DNA from: Spirochaetaceae bacterium 4572_59
GTDB taxonomy: Bacteria; Spirochaetota; Spirochaetia; DSM-2461
Assembly (NCBI GenBank): GCA_002084805.1
Contig: NBMC01000021.1
Coordinates: 1-50,627, forward strand
DNA: 50,627 nucleotides
Direction of reading: 5' to 3'
The translations under genes were made by a program, and so were the position numbers. This document shows positions 1-8,878 of the stretch, in pieces. The notes beneath the pieces are model-generated. The model did not search any database and had not been told where the DNA came from. It worked only from the letters and a program-made list of their open reading frames with translations. Each line of letters starts with the position of its first letter. Position 1 is the first letter of the stretch.

Positions 1-437
1 TTAGCCTTATACAGATGAAAATTCAGGAAAACACCCCCGCCCGCAGAAGGAACCAGAGAAACAGACCCGTCCTCTATAGGCCATAATAGAGAAAATTCCC
101 CATAGGGATTCAGCTGAAATAAGTGAAACAGAGAAACGATATACCCTCCTCTCAGTGATAAAGAGGGAAAGGAGATAAGCTCCTGATCCCTGTCTTTCAG
201 ATAGTGAAATCCACCATTTATTCCAACAGTATACTGATCGGATATCCCGGAAAAAAGGATTCCCCCCTGCAGTTCAGCACCCTTTGCCCGAGTGCGGGGA
301 GAGTGAATCAAACCACTGGAAAATTCAGGATAAACCGTGATAATTTTTCCGGGATAAAGCTCCTCAGCCCCTAAAGAAAATAATAAAAGAAGTAAGATTC
401 CCCCTGTTGTTATTAAACCTTTCCTGCTTCTGTTCAT
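1..437 (-). CDS. Outer-membrane-type protein, cut by the left window edge
   Basis: This reading frame starts with ATG at 437 and runs off the window at base 1, giving about 145 codons. I translated it by hand. It begins with a basic N-terminus (MNRSRKG), a Leu-rich hydrophobic stretch and a plausible signal-peptidase site after SLGAE. The mature part is rich in aromatic, Gly and Ser residues in alternating patterns, as in outer-membrane beta-barrels. Its ATG overlaps the stop of the upstream gene (ATGA-type overlap at 434-437), so the two are almost certainly co-transcribed and translationally coupled. I do not recognise the family. The C-terminus lies outside the window, so size and completeness cannot be judged. 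Confidence 0.7.
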   Translation of the reverse strand, partial: MNRSRKGLITTGGILLLLLFSLGAEELYPGKIITVYPEFSSGLIHSPRTRAKGAELQGGILFSGISDQYTVGINGGFHYLKDRDQELISFPSLSLRGGYIVSLFHLFQLNPYGEFSLLWPIEDGSVSLVPSAGGGVFLNFHLYKA

Positions 438-1537
438 AAAGAGATTCCCACAGACAATCCTGTACTAACAGCTGAACCGGGACTGAAGGAAAAGGGTATA
501 TTCAGAAAAATAGAACTCACATCCAACTGTATGCCCGTATAGAAATATGTCAGGACTGCCTCGGGTCTAGAGCCATCTACATTCCCTGAGACCCTTACAG
601 AGCCATCCTTTTCAATTAAATTGGAAAGGTATCCCAGTACAGTAATATTCTCGAAACTCTCTACAGAAATATCTGTTCTTCCCAGAGAAAAGGAAATCCC
701 GGCACCCACATAATAATGGAATGTTTCCAGTAAGCTGATAGCCGAAGACAGAGAGAATGAGAGGGTTCCCATATGAGTTTCAAGGCCCACATCCCCTGAT
801 GGTTCTATCTGAACAGAGACATTTTGAGGAAGAAGAGGACCGCTGCCGTCAGGATCCAGCTCAAAATTATCCGTAATAGTTCCCGCATCCACCAGAGCCC
901 CAATTTTGCTATAAGCGAAGGAGAGACCACACTGTCCGTAAAGAGGAGTCCAAACCAGCAGTTTTCTTCGGCGGATCTCTTTCAGAACAGGATACCCCAG
1001 AGCGGCCTGGACAAAAAAATTCTTAAGATAATAGTCCTCGGAACTCAGATCAGCATAGGCCAGAGAAAGATAGCCTGTTGTGTGGGAAATCAACTGATCC
1101 AGAGGAAGGGTAAAACTTGTATTTACAAGAAGCAAGTTTACACCGAATGTAAAATCATCATCCTCTTCCATATCTGAAAACTGATCATTCAGGCTGTCCG
1201 CATCAAAGGTATTCGAATAGAGGGTTCCATAACTGCCAAAGGCAAAGGAGTATTCCGATGCTCTTACAAGAGAGCCCTGCAAAGGAAGAGTTCCGTTCAG
1301 TGCCGACGCAGTGCTGAAGGCTCCTGTCAGTTCGGGTTTATCCAGCAGATCATTGAAAGTATTCTCAACTTCTGCAAGAGATGGGCCGAGGCTCTCTGAC
1401 AGAAGAGCTTCCAGCCGGGCCATCCCCGGGCCCAGCGTGGGCATAGTCGCCGTAATTGAGATTTCGGCAGCCAGGCTGCCTAATGAGATAAATAAAAAGA
1501 AGCTGATCCCTGCCGGATAATATTTGAGGTTAATCAC
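434..1537 (-). CDS. Predicted outer-membrane beta-barrel protein, family not recognised
   Basis: This 367-residue protein begins with a GTG at 1537, preceded by a good AGGAG ribosome binding site. Residues 1-24 form a signal peptide (hydrophobic ISFFLFISLGSLAA, then cleavage before EIS). The rest is strand-like, with many Gly, Ser, Tyr and Phe residues, and ends in a short hydrophobic strand (SVGISL), typical of outer-membrane barrels. It overlaps the start of the next minus-strand gene by four bases, and that gene also encodes an exported barrel-like protein, so the two may work together in the envelope. It is divergent from the lipoprotein gene at 1611. No specific substrate or role can be inferred from sequence alone. 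Confidence 0.75.
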   Translation of the reverse strand: MINLKYYPAGISFFLFISLGSLAAEISITATMPTLGPGMARLEALLSESLGPSLAEVENTFNDLLDKPELTGAFSTASALNGTLPLQGSLVRASEYSFAFGSYGTLYSNTFDADSLNDQFSDMEEDDDFTFGVNLLLVNTSFTLPLDQLISHTTGYLSLAYADLSSEDYYLKNFFVQAALGYPVLKEIRRRKLLVWTPLYGQCGLSFAYSKIGALVDAGTITDNFELDPDGSGPLLPQNVSVQIEPSGDVGLETHMGTLSFSLSSAISLLETFHYYVGAGISFSLGRTDISVESFENITVLGYLSNLIEKDGSVRVSGNVDGSRPEAVLTYFYTGIQLDVSSIFLNIPFSFSPGSAVSTGLSVGISL

Positions 1538-1562
1538 TGGACTCCTTTTTGATTTATATGAC

Positions 1563-1597
1563 TTAATGGGCTATATTAAAACAACAAAGCCCATTAA
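1563..1597. promoter_or_regulatory. Perfect 9-bp inverted repeat between divergent envelope genes
   Basis: TTAATGGGC at 1563-1571 is matched by GCCCATTAA at 1589-1597, with a 17-base AT-rich spacer. It lies between the minus-strand start at 1537 and the plus-strand start at 1611. It could be an operator, or a hairpin in the 5' leader of the lipoprotein mRNA. No T-run follows it, so a terminator is unlikely. Confidence 0.4.
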
Positions 1598-1610
1598 TAA
1601 AGGTGATGAT

Positions 1611-3137
1611 ATGAACCATTTAAAACTAATATATATTCCGTTTATTCTCCTTATGCTTCTTCAAGGATGTTCTTTCGACTTCCTGGACGATGACAGTGAT
1701 GAAAACTCTGAAGCCGGCGGACATTCCGAATATGATTCTGATAATGATATCAAATACTATTATAACGGAGAAGATTCTCTCCTCTGGATGGAATACTATG
1801 ATTTTGACAGTGAGGGCCAGTGTATTTTTATGAAACACTGTCTCCCTTCCGGAACAGTTCTCCACTCCTATGTGTATGACTGGGATGACAACGGGAATCT
1901 AGTGAATGAAGCCTATTTTGACGGCAACCATAAGCTCTCCTACTACTCCATAACGGTCTTTGACTCTGAAAAAGCGGCGAATCAGTTTGAATATGATGAA
2001 AATAATACCCTTCAGAAAATAGAATCATGGACCTATAACAGCGATAATAATACAGAAACATCCATCACTTATGATGGTTCAAAATCCCTGACATACGCCT
2101 ATAAGTATGCCTATAACAGTGATAAAAAGATCAGATTAAGCTCCCTCTACGGCCCGGATTCGATCAGAAAGGCTTATATAGAATGTGAATATGACAGCAG
2201 CGGTCGTGTCATTAAAAAAACGGGCTATGGAGAAAGCAGTTCTGGCAGTAGCTTTCAATCCTTCTACTCCCGGACATCGTTCCCAAGCTATGGCGGAGTG
2301 AATAGTGAGAGTAGAAACAGTGAAGGCCTCACGGCACCGGAGGCTCCGGAACCTCCTTCAGTCCCGGCCCTGAGCTTAAGCGATACCACCCGGGACTACA
2401 GCTGGATGAGTCTCTGGATTTTTGACGATTTTGGTTATACAAAGGCAAGTCTAAATAGTGACTATCTGCCTGTTACCATTATCCGTGTGGCCGATGACTA
2501 TCTGAAGGGCTATCCCATCAAAATTACCTTAGACTATGATGATGATAATAAACTGATCAGAAAAACCACCAGCTATAAGAAAGATACCGTGCTGGACCAG
2601 GAATTCAGCTATAACAGCAATGGCTATCTGACAGAGCTGAAGACCTCCGGGATGAGTCTCTATATCCCTCTTAACTATGAATTCAGCTATGAGTCCGGTA
2701 TTCCAAAAAGCATCAGTATCCTGAATGAAGATACTCTGCTACAGAAATTTGTGTATGTTTATAGGCCAACGTCTACACCATTTGATGAATATGCCAAGAA
2801 TATCAGCATCATCGAGCACTATGATGGGAATGATGTGTATATCGGGAAATATATCTTTACCTACGACAATATGAAAAAAGAGATTAGCATTATCGTCCGT
2901 GATGCGCTTAACGAAAAAACCGGTTCCTTTCTACTTGCCTACGGCAGCAATGATCTGATCAGCACTCTTGAAAGCTATAATGCATCGGATAGCAAACTCT
3001 GGAGCTGGGGATACAGCTATGATGACATGAATAACAGAATTGGTGAAACCCGTCTTGATGAGGATGGTTTTCCCGAAGCGAATTTTTCACTGAATGTGGA
3101 ATCCCTCTTCGAAGAACTCAGCAATTTTCTTCCATAA
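1611..3137 (+). CDS. Lipoprotein with RHS/YD-like repeats
   Basis: I place the start at ATG 1611, preceded by AAAGGTGATG, rather than further upstream. This gives a 508-residue protein beginning with a lipoprotein signal peptide (LLMLLQGC, lipobox Cys about residue 20) and an Asp/Glu-rich linker. The body contains many degenerate repeats of the type YxYDxxGxL/I followed by a short strand (for example YEYDSSGRVIKKT, FSYNSNGYLTELK), resembling YD repeats of RHS/teneurin-like proteins. A Ser/Pro-rich stretch (EAPEPPSVPALS, about residue 245) interrupts the repeats. It probably sits on the envelope surface or in the periplasm. No toxin domain or RHS core box is visible, so it is not a full polymorphic toxin. 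Confidence 0.75.
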   Translation: MNHLKLIYIPFILLMLLQGCSFDFLDDDSDENSEAGGHSEYDSDNDIKYYYNGEDSLLWMEYYDFDSEGQCIFMKHCLPSGTVLHSYVYDWDDNGNLVNEAYFDGNHKLSYYSITVFDSEKAANQFEYDENNTLQKIESWTYNSDNNTETSITYDGSKSLTYAYKYAYNSDKKIRLSSLYGPDSIRKAYIECEYDSSGRVIKKTGYGESSSGSSFQSFYSRTSFPSYGGVNSESRNSEGLTAPEAPEPPSVPALSLSDTTRDYSWMSLWIFDDFGYTKASLNSDYLPVTIIRVADDYLKGYPIKITLDYDDDNKLIRKTTSYKKDTVLDQEFSYNSNGYLTELKTSGMSLYIPLNYEFSYESGIPKSISILNEDTLLQKFVYVYRPTSTPFDEYAKNISIIEHYDGNDVYIGKYIFTYDNMKKEISIIVRDALNEKTGSFLLAYGSNDLISTLESYNASDSKLWSWGYSYDDMNNRIGETRLDEDGFPEANFSLNVESLFEELSNFLP

Positions 3138-3178
3138 TTGCTATACTGAATACTATCTCACAATTTGAAAGGATAAGA

Positions 3179-3952
3179 ATGGATAAGCTACAGAATAAAA
3201 AGGCCTTTATCTGTGATATGGACGGTGTTATCTATCATGGAAATAGACTGTTGCCGGGTGTTCCGGAATTTATAAACTGGCTGAGGAAAGAGGATAAAAA
3301 ATTCCTTTTTCTGACTAATTCCAGTGAACGATCCCCGAGGGAACTGCAGCAGAAACTATCACGCCTTGGGGTAGAAGTCTCAGAAGAGAACTTCTATACC
3401 AGCGCCCTGGCCACCGCAGATTTTCTGAAAAACCAGTGTCCCGGCGGCAGTGCCTATGTTATTGGTGAAGCCGGATTAACCAATGCCCTCTACGATGCGG
3501 GATTCTCCATGAATGATATAAACCCGGACTATGTGATTGTTGGTGATTCAAGATCCTATAATATGGAAAACCTGATCCATGCGGTTAATCTTGTCATAAA
3601 TGGCGCCAAACTGATCGGAACCAACCCTGATCTGACAGGACCTGTCGAAAAAGGAATTGCACCCTCAACCGGAGCTCTCATCAGCCCCATTGAGCTATCT
3701 ACAGGATGCAAGGCCTACTTTGTGGGAAAACCAAACCCACTTATGATGCGAAGTGCCCTGAAAAGGATCAGCTGTAAAAGGGAAGAAACCGCCATTGTAG
3801 GGGACCGTATGGATACGGATATCATAGCCGGAATCGAATCGGAAATTGAAACAGTTCTGGTTTTAAGCGGTGTAACATCCCGAGAAGAAATAGAAAAGTT
3901 TGCCTACAGACCCCATCACGTTCTAAACGGAGTGGGTGATATTCCGGAATAA
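3179..3952 (+). CDS. HAD-superfamily IIA sugar/nucleotide phosphatase (NagD-like)
   Basis: This 257-residue cytosolic protein has the HAD motifs in order: DMDGV (residues 13-17, nucleophile Asp and acid/base Asp), LTNSS (motif II), GKPNP (motif III Lys) and VGDRMDTDI (motif IV). The long cap between motifs II and III is typical of subfamily IIA (NagD, AraL, 4-nitrophenyl phosphatases). The family removes phosphate from small sugar phosphates or nucleotides, and the exact substrate cannot be told. Length matches the family. The AAAGGA ribosome binding site is suitably placed before ATG 3179. A terminator-like hairpin follows the gene. Confidence 0.88.
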   Translation: MDKLQNKKAFICDMDGVIYHGNRLLPGVPEFINWLRKEDKKFLFLTNSSERSPRELQQKLSRLGVEVSEENFYTSALATADFLKNQCPGGSAYVIGEAGLTNALYDAGFSMNDINPDYVIVGDSRSYNMENLIHAVNLVINGAKLIGTNPDLTGPVEKGIAPSTGALISPIELSTGCKAYFVGKPNPLMMRSALKRISCKREETAIVGDRMDTDIIAGIESEIETVLVLSGVTSREEIEKFAYRPHHVLNGVGDIPE

Positions 3953-3965
3953 TACATAAAAACAG

Positions 3966-3995
3966 AAAAGGGAGTCTTCAAAGTGCTCCCCTTTT
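3966..3995. terminator. Bidirectional terminator-like hairpin
   Basis: AAAAGGGAG at 3966-3974 pairs with CTCCCCTTTT at 3986-3995, leaving one bulged C. A-rich and T-rich flanks suit both directions. It sits between the convergent phosphatase gene and the small Cys-protein gene. Confidence 0.6.
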
Positions 3996-4016
3996 ATATA
4001 AAACCTCTGTAAGGGA

Positions 4017-4238
4017 TCAGCCTTTTTCTGCAATAATTGCATAAGCCCTCGTTTTTTCATGAGGGAAAAGATCCTGAGGAATATTCTCGTCACCTGCGGC
4101 ATTGGCAATCATATACCTGGCACAATTCAAATTGTTGGTTTTACAATACTGTTCTTTCATTTTATCAACTTCATCTGGCCTATCTCCCAACTGATCATTA
4201 AAAAAGGGACATAGTTCAATAAACTCACATTCAGCCAT
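4017..4238 (-). CDS. Small Cys-containing protein of 73 residues
   Basis: This short gene has a convincing ribosome binding site (GAGGTG upstream of ATG 4238) and its own intergenic space. The protein is hydrophilic and lacks a signal peptide. Its cysteines are patterned: ECEFIELCPFFND near the N-terminus and YCKTNNLNCARYMIA in the middle, giving C-x5-C and C-x6-C pairs. The pattern suggests metal or iron-sulfur binding, or a redox role, but that is inference. I have a sense of similar short proteins (CPFFN...CARY) in other anaerobes but cannot name a characterised family. Confidence 0.65.
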   Translation of the reverse strand: MAECEFIELCPFFNDQLGDRPDEVDKMKEQYCKTNNLNCARYMIANAAGDENIPQDLFPHEKTRAYAIIAEKG

Positions 4239-4330
4239 TTAGCACCTCGATCTCTATTATGTAATAATAATCATTTTCAATCAGATTTTATCATTTGGTC
4301 AAGAACATCAGTAAAGAAGATGAAGTACTG

Positions 4331-4741
4331 TCAGCTACTCAGAGCATTCCGGACGGTAGAGAGGAGAGTATTAATCGTAAATGGCTTTTGTAAAAAAAAG
4401 ACAAAGGGGTCGGCAGCTTCTTCACTGCCCAGAATATCTTCCGAATATCCGGACATATAAATTACTCTTACTTTCTGACCGAACTCTTTTACTCTGCTGT
4501 AAAGTTCCATACCATTCAGCTCAGGCATATTCAAATCTGTCAGAAGGAGCTGCAGCTGGTAATTTCCTGATATCAGGAGATCCAGAGCCTCCAAACCGTT
4601 TTCTGCCGTAATCACTTTATAACCGTTCTGAACCAGAACAATCTCCGTCAGTTTACGGACCTGCTCATTATCCTCGGCAATTAAAATTGATACAGCTTGT
4701 GATATGTCATCCATCTGAAACTTCTGTTCATTATCATTCAT
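4331..4741 (-). CDS. Stand-alone response-regulator receiver protein
   Basis: This 136-residue protein consists of a single REC domain. The acidic pair is E23-D24, the predicted phospho-acceptor is D69 in LLTDLNMP, the conserved Ser is S97 in YMSGYS, and the Lys is K119 in LQKPF. No output domain follows. It probably works like CheY or as a phosphorelay intermediate. The sequence resembles the receivers attached to PAS-type hybrid kinases. There is no strong ribosome binding site before ATG 4741; an internal ATG (MDDISQ) is an alternative. No intact cognate kinase lies next to it, though a broken histidine kinase sits about 4 kb away. Confidence 0.85.
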   Translation of the reverse strand: MNDNEQKFQMDDISQAVSILIAEDNEQVRKLTEIVLVQNGYKVITAENGLEALDLLISGNYQLQLLLTDLNMPELNGMELYSRVKEFGQKVRVIYMSGYSEDILGSEEAADPFVFFLQKPFTINTLLSTVRNALSS

Positions 4742-4853
4742 ACAATTTTAATTATTGCGTATTAACCGGGAATAATAAATACATAATTCTTTAAAACCTT
4801 TAAAAATTAACAGTTCATACTCAAATGACTCATCCTGTATAGAAAAGATTCTG

Positions 4854-6809
4854 CTACACAAGATCCGGAAGTCCCTTCAGGGTAGCGAAATATAGTTTCT
4901 CAAGAAAAATTATATCTCCCCCGGCAGCTTCTGCCGTTTTGTGCTCTTCTTGAATTATCACCTTCTTACTGCTTGTTCCCGCTCGCTGGGCCTTCGCCCT
5001 GATATGTTTTTTCAGGATACTGAGGCAGGATTGTTCCGCCCGTTCAAGAGTCTCAAAATCATCCAGAGTGTGTTTCAGCCCCTGAATACGGAAAAGTCCC
5101 TGTATTGTTGGAATAATGGATGCCCTTGAAGAGACGGAAACCTGGCTTGTCACAGCCCCCAGCGCATTTGCCACAGCAGCATCTCTGGGGATAATAATCT
5201 GTCCACCCAGCCGCGACACAGCCTCATTTAACATTAAAGCAGCCGGAGCACCCAATCCTATAAGCGGAACATCTATTTTTGTATGCACAGCCATCCAGCG
5301 GTTTCCCTTTTGCATAAGAGGATTGATATCTCCACTGCTCAGTCCCGAAAAAACCCGTTTAAGAAGAGCCTCTTCCACCGTTCTGGAAACTTTGTAACTC
5401 AATTTATCCAGAAGAGTCTCTGATCCCATCGCGGCATAGCGGGCAATCAGAGAAAAGTAACGATTCAAACTGTCAGACTTCCATAAACAGATCTGTCCTT
5501 TCAGATGAAACAGATCTGTGGGAGTCAAACCGGATCGTTGCAGACAATAAGATTTTTCCAATCTGTCAAACTTCAGGATTTTCCAGACGCCCCCCGTCAG
5601 AAGATCAGCAATTTCTCCTATCATCATAGGCCTTTCCTTCAGAAGATTCATAACAGCGTCTTCCCGGTAAGTCAGTTCAAAATCCGGAACTTTTCCCGTC
5701 ACAAATAACCATTGCAGAGGAGTCAGAGACTCCTCAGAAAAACTACTGTTCTTTTCATAGGCATCCAGTGACTCGTCAAGGGCATACTGACTGCTCAAGC
5801 AGCAGAATGGAGTAATCCTGCGGGGACCGATAGCCCACTCGCGCCTTTTAAAACTGATTTCACTGTCTCCCCCGAGACCGATGGTATGCATATCCACGGC
5901 CCTGACATGGGTTTTCCATCTGGCAATATCGGCGCCCTCATCACAAATAGAAACAGAATAATCCTCCAGAAATCCGATATCAGTGGTGGTACCACCCACA
6001 TCAGCGACAATAGCATTCTTCAGGCCTGTCAGATGACGGGCCCCTGCCATACTGGCAGCAGGACCTGAAAGAGCCGTCTGAACCGGAAAATCTCTGGCAT
6101 AATCTCCGGTCATAATGGATCCGTCCCCCCTTACCACGAGAAGCGGAGCCTTTATTCCCACTTCAGCCAGCACTGTTTCCATCTCTTTCAGAAACTCTTC
6201 CATAATGGGAATGGTACCGGCATTTAAAACGGCAGTTCTGGCTCTGATAATAAAGTTCAGGGTTCCTGACAGCTCATGACCACAACAGACATTAAGACCC
6301 GTACACTCTCTGATAATATTTTTGACTTCCAGCTCAAGTGACGGATTAACAGATCCTCCGTATCCGGAAACGGCAAAGGCCCGCACTCCATAACGGCTAA
6401 CCATGGCTTCCGCTTTAATACGGATCTCCTCCGGGTCAACAGGTTCTACCGGAACACCCTCAATAGTCATTCGTCCTTTGATAATTTCTGTTGGTCTATT
6501 ATGAATTTCAGCCTCTTCCATTTTCCCGGGAGGCATAATAAAAAGTCCCACAGGGTAGGTATTAGATTCTACAATTGCATTGGTCACCAGAGTTGTAGAC
6601 AGGCACACCAGATCCACTGTAGCCAGGCGTGCAGCGGGCATCTTGGCAACAGCCTCCATAATGCCTTTAGAGTAGCGCCATTTTGTAGTAAGAGCCTTTG
6701 CCTTTGCCCTTACGCAGGAATCCGTAAAATCATAGAGTACGGCATCCGTATAGGTCCCCCCCGCATCGATACCAAGGCCACTTTTGTATTCATAATGATA
6801 TTGATTCAT
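4854..6809 (-). CDS. Hydantoinase/oxoprolinase A-type protein
   Basis: This 651-residue protein starts with the family's nucleotide-binding motif, GLGIDAGGTYTDAVLYD (about residues 11-27). It continues with the N-terminal and core domains of the HyuA/acetone carboxylase beta/oxoprolinase superfamily, including VADVGGTTTDIGFL (about 270) and HTIGLGGDS (about 312). These proteins hydrolyse ring amides such as hydantoins or 5-oxoproline in an ATP-dependent way, usually with a B subunit. No HyuB gene is adjacent, so the substrate is open and a stand-alone role is possible. No clear ribosome binding site precedes ATG 6809. The gene ends in TAG. Confidence 0.82.
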   Translation of the reverse strand: MNQYHYEYKSGLGIDAGGTYTDAVLYDFTDSCVRAKAKALTTKWRYSKGIMEAVAKMPAARLATVDLVCLSTTLVTNAIVESNTYPVGLFIMPPGKMEEAEIHNRPTEIIKGRMTIEGVPVEPVDPEEIRIKAEAMVSRYGVRAFAVSGYGGSVNPSLELEVKNIIRECTGLNVCCGHELSGTLNFIIRARTAVLNAGTIPIMEEFLKEMETVLAEVGIKAPLLVVRGDGSIMTGDYARDFPVQTALSGPAASMAGARHLTGLKNAIVADVGGTTTDIGFLEDYSVSICDEGADIARWKTHVRAVDMHTIGLGGDSEISFKRREWAIGPRRITPFCCLSSQYALDESLDAYEKNSSFSEESLTPLQWLFVTGKVPDFELTYREDAVMNLLKERPMMIGEIADLLTGGVWKILKFDRLEKSYCLQRSGLTPTDLFHLKGQICLWKSDSLNRYFSLIARYAAMGSETLLDKLSYKVSRTVEEALLKRVFSGLSSGDINPLMQKGNRWMAVHTKIDVPLIGLGAPAALMLNEAVSRLGGQIIIPRDAAVANALGAVTSQVSVSSRASIIPTIQGLFRIQGLKHTLDDFETLERAEQSCLSILKKHIRAKAQRAGTSSKKVIIQEEHKTAEAAGGDIIFLEKLYFATLKGLPDLV

Positions 6810-6900
6810 AGATATCAGAATAACAGCTTTGTCATTTTATCGGGTATGACTTTTTTGTAAAGTTTTGTAATTATTCAGGCAAAAAATTCTAAAGGATAAT

Positions 6901-6945
6901 ATGCATGATCACCTTGCCATCTTCTCTCTCATACATTATTTTTAA
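6901..6945 (+). CDS. Possible 14-residue leader peptide upstream of the HD-GYP gene
   Basis: ATG 6901 is preceded by AAAGGATAAT, a good ribosome binding site. It opens a frame encoding MHDHLAIFSLIHYF and stops with TAA at 6943-6945, three bases before the ATG of the HD-GYP gene at 6949. The HD-GYP start itself has no recognisable ribosome binding site. Translational coupling through this short frame is therefore plausible. This is inference from position only. Confidence 0.35.
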   Translation: MHDHLAIFSLIHYF

Positions 6946-6948
6946 GTT

Positions 6949-8772
6949 ATGAAATTCCGCTGGAGATCCAAGCTCCTCCATCTGAAACAGACTATGCTTT
7001 TTGTAGTTTTTGGAATCATCATCAGTTACGTCTCTTTTCTTTCCAGTACAATCTTGGGAGGAATAAAAATTCTTAATGAGTTTCAGGAAGGTGTTGAGAA
7101 ATTTTTAAAAGACAGTCCCATGGAAAAAGACTGGCTGTATTACTCCTTTATTCAATCTCCCGATGTGGGAGATATGTTTATGAAAAAAGTCCGTGGCTTC
7201 CTTCCAGAACAGGAGAATAAAGATTTCCAGTATCATATTTTCATGAAAAACAGGAGCAATGATGAGTGGACCATTCTAAGCTCATCCTACTCTTATACCC
7301 GGGAATCCTTCGCCTTTGATCTCCACCTGCAGAATGATCTCAATAAAACCCTGGAAACCGGTCTAAAAATAGATAAGGCTCATTTTTTCGGGCAGGAAAA
7401 AACAAGAAAGATCCTTATTGATATAACAGGGATCAATGACAGCTATGATTATGTCATAGAGCTTATGATTCGACAGGGTGGTATTATCAGAGTCCTGAAA
7501 GAGGACAGGGATCAGCTCCTGGTCTATTCGATTATGATTCTCATACTGTCCACAGTGATCGGATCATTTTTTGCCTCCAGACTCTCGAAACCCATAAATA
7601 TTATGACCGATATGGCCATACAGCTGGCATCGGGGAATCTTGAAGTCGAATATAAAAAACATTCTGCCTGTAACAGATTGGATGACCTCGGGGTTCTGGC
7701 ACAATCCATAGAAACCATGGCAGACAATATCCGCCACCGGATAGCATCCATGCAGACCATGAACAGAATTGACAGGGCTGTACTCTCCTCGGTATCCCGG
7801 AAAGAACTCATGTACAAGGTATCAGGATATATATCGCAGCAGTTTGGAAATACAGAAGTCGTGGTTCTGGAAAGAATTGAAGGTGGCTATCATATTCTGG
7901 CCGCAGCTCCCAAAGTGAAGGAGTCTAAAAATCGGATTTTATGGGATAAGGATCTTCCAGAAAAAATAAGAGTCAATGCAGAAGAACTCCTGGAAATAAA
8001 CAAGCAGGATTTTCTATCTGGCCGGATTACATGCACCATAATTAAGCTTAAAAATAAAATATTCAGTATCCCGCTCTTTCAGGATGAACTATTTGTGGGC
8101 ATCTTAATTATTACAGTTGATTCTCTCTCCGATCAGGACAGAGAGACCCTGAGGATGCTCTCAGACCAGGCCGGAGTGGCTTTGAAGAGCCTCCATGATA
8201 TGAAGCAGAAGGATATTCTCTATAAGGCGCTACTTCAGTCCCTGACCAGAAGTGTCGATGCCAAGTCTCGCTGGACTGCCGGTCACAGCGACCGCGTGGC
8301 AGAAGTGGCGGACATTCTTGCTGTTGAAATGAACCTGGATGAAAAGCTTAAAGATGCCATCCATATGGGAGGTCTCCTACACGATATCGGTAAAATGGGA
8401 GTCCCGGAAGCTATCCTGGATAAACCGGGTCGTCTTACGGACAAAGAGTTTACTATAATTAAAAGCCATCCAGCCAAGGGTTATGAGATACTGCGGGATA
8501 TTCCGGATTTTGATGTGGTGAGACAGATAACCCGCTCCCACCATGAAAGATGGGACGGCTCGGGATACCCCGACGGTCTGAAGGGGGAGGAGATTCCCCT
8601 GCCCGCAAGAATCGTTACCATTGCAGATGTATTTGATGCCATCACAGAAAACCGTCCCTACCGGAAGGGTTTTACCATTGACGAAACACTAAAATTTCTG
8701 ACAGAACAACGGGGAAAAATATTTGATCCCACACTACTGGATCTCTTTCTGGAAAAAATAATAAAGACATAG
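6949..8772 (+). CDS. Membrane-bound HD-GYP phosphodiesterase with HAMP and GAF-like domains
   Basis: This 607-residue protein has a first membrane segment at about residues 16-38, an extracytoplasmic sensor region to about 185, a second membrane segment at about 188-208, and a HAMP linker to about 265. A GAF-like region follows (about 275-420), then an HD-GYP domain (about 425-605). Key motifs are GLLHDIGKMGVP (HD pair), the helix LTDKEFTIIKSHP, RSHHERWDGSGYPDGLKG (HH and GYP) and IVTIADVFDAI. HD-GYP enzymes hydrolyse cyclic di-GMP to pGpG or GMP, and all main metal-ligand motifs appear intact. It is likely to couple an external signal to c-di-GMP breakdown. Confidence 0.9.
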   Translation: MKFRWRSKLLHLKQTMLFVVFGIIISYVSFLSSTILGGIKILNEFQEGVEKFLKDSPMEKDWLYYSFIQSPDVGDMFMKKVRGFLPEQENKDFQYHIFMKNRSNDEWTILSSSYSYTRESFAFDLHLQNDLNKTLETGLKIDKAHFFGQEKTRKILIDITGINDSYDYVIELMIRQGGIIRVLKEDRDQLLVYSIMILILSTVIGSFFASRLSKPINIMTDMAIQLASGNLEVEYKKHSACNRLDDLGVLAQSIETMADNIRHRIASMQTMNRIDRAVLSSVSRKELMYKVSGYISQQFGNTEVVVLERIEGGYHILAAAPKVKESKNRILWDKDLPEKIRVNAEELLEINKQDFLSGRITCTIIKLKNKIFSIPLFQDELFVGILIITVDSLSDQDRETLRMLSDQAGVALKSLHDMKQKDILYKALLQSLTRSVDAKSRWTAGHSDRVAEVADILAVEMNLDEKLKDAIHMGGLLHDIGKMGVPEAILDKPGRLTDKEFTIIKSHPAKGYEILRDIPDFDVVRQITRSHHERWDGSGYPDGLKGEEIPLPARIVTIADVFDAITENRPYRKGFTIDETLKFLTEQRGKIFDPTLLDLFLEKIIKT

Positions 8773-8878
8773 AGAGTCGGCACAGCTATTAGTAAAGACT
8801 ATTTGTACTATGTTTCTAATCCGTGATAGGATATGTGTAAATGCAGATTAGCAATACTTTTCATATGGACTCAGAAAT

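Noticed and set aside
1611..3137. RHS-type polymorphic toxin
   Set aside because: YD-like repeats are present, but there is no RHS core box, no variable C-terminal toxin domain and no adjacent immunity gene.
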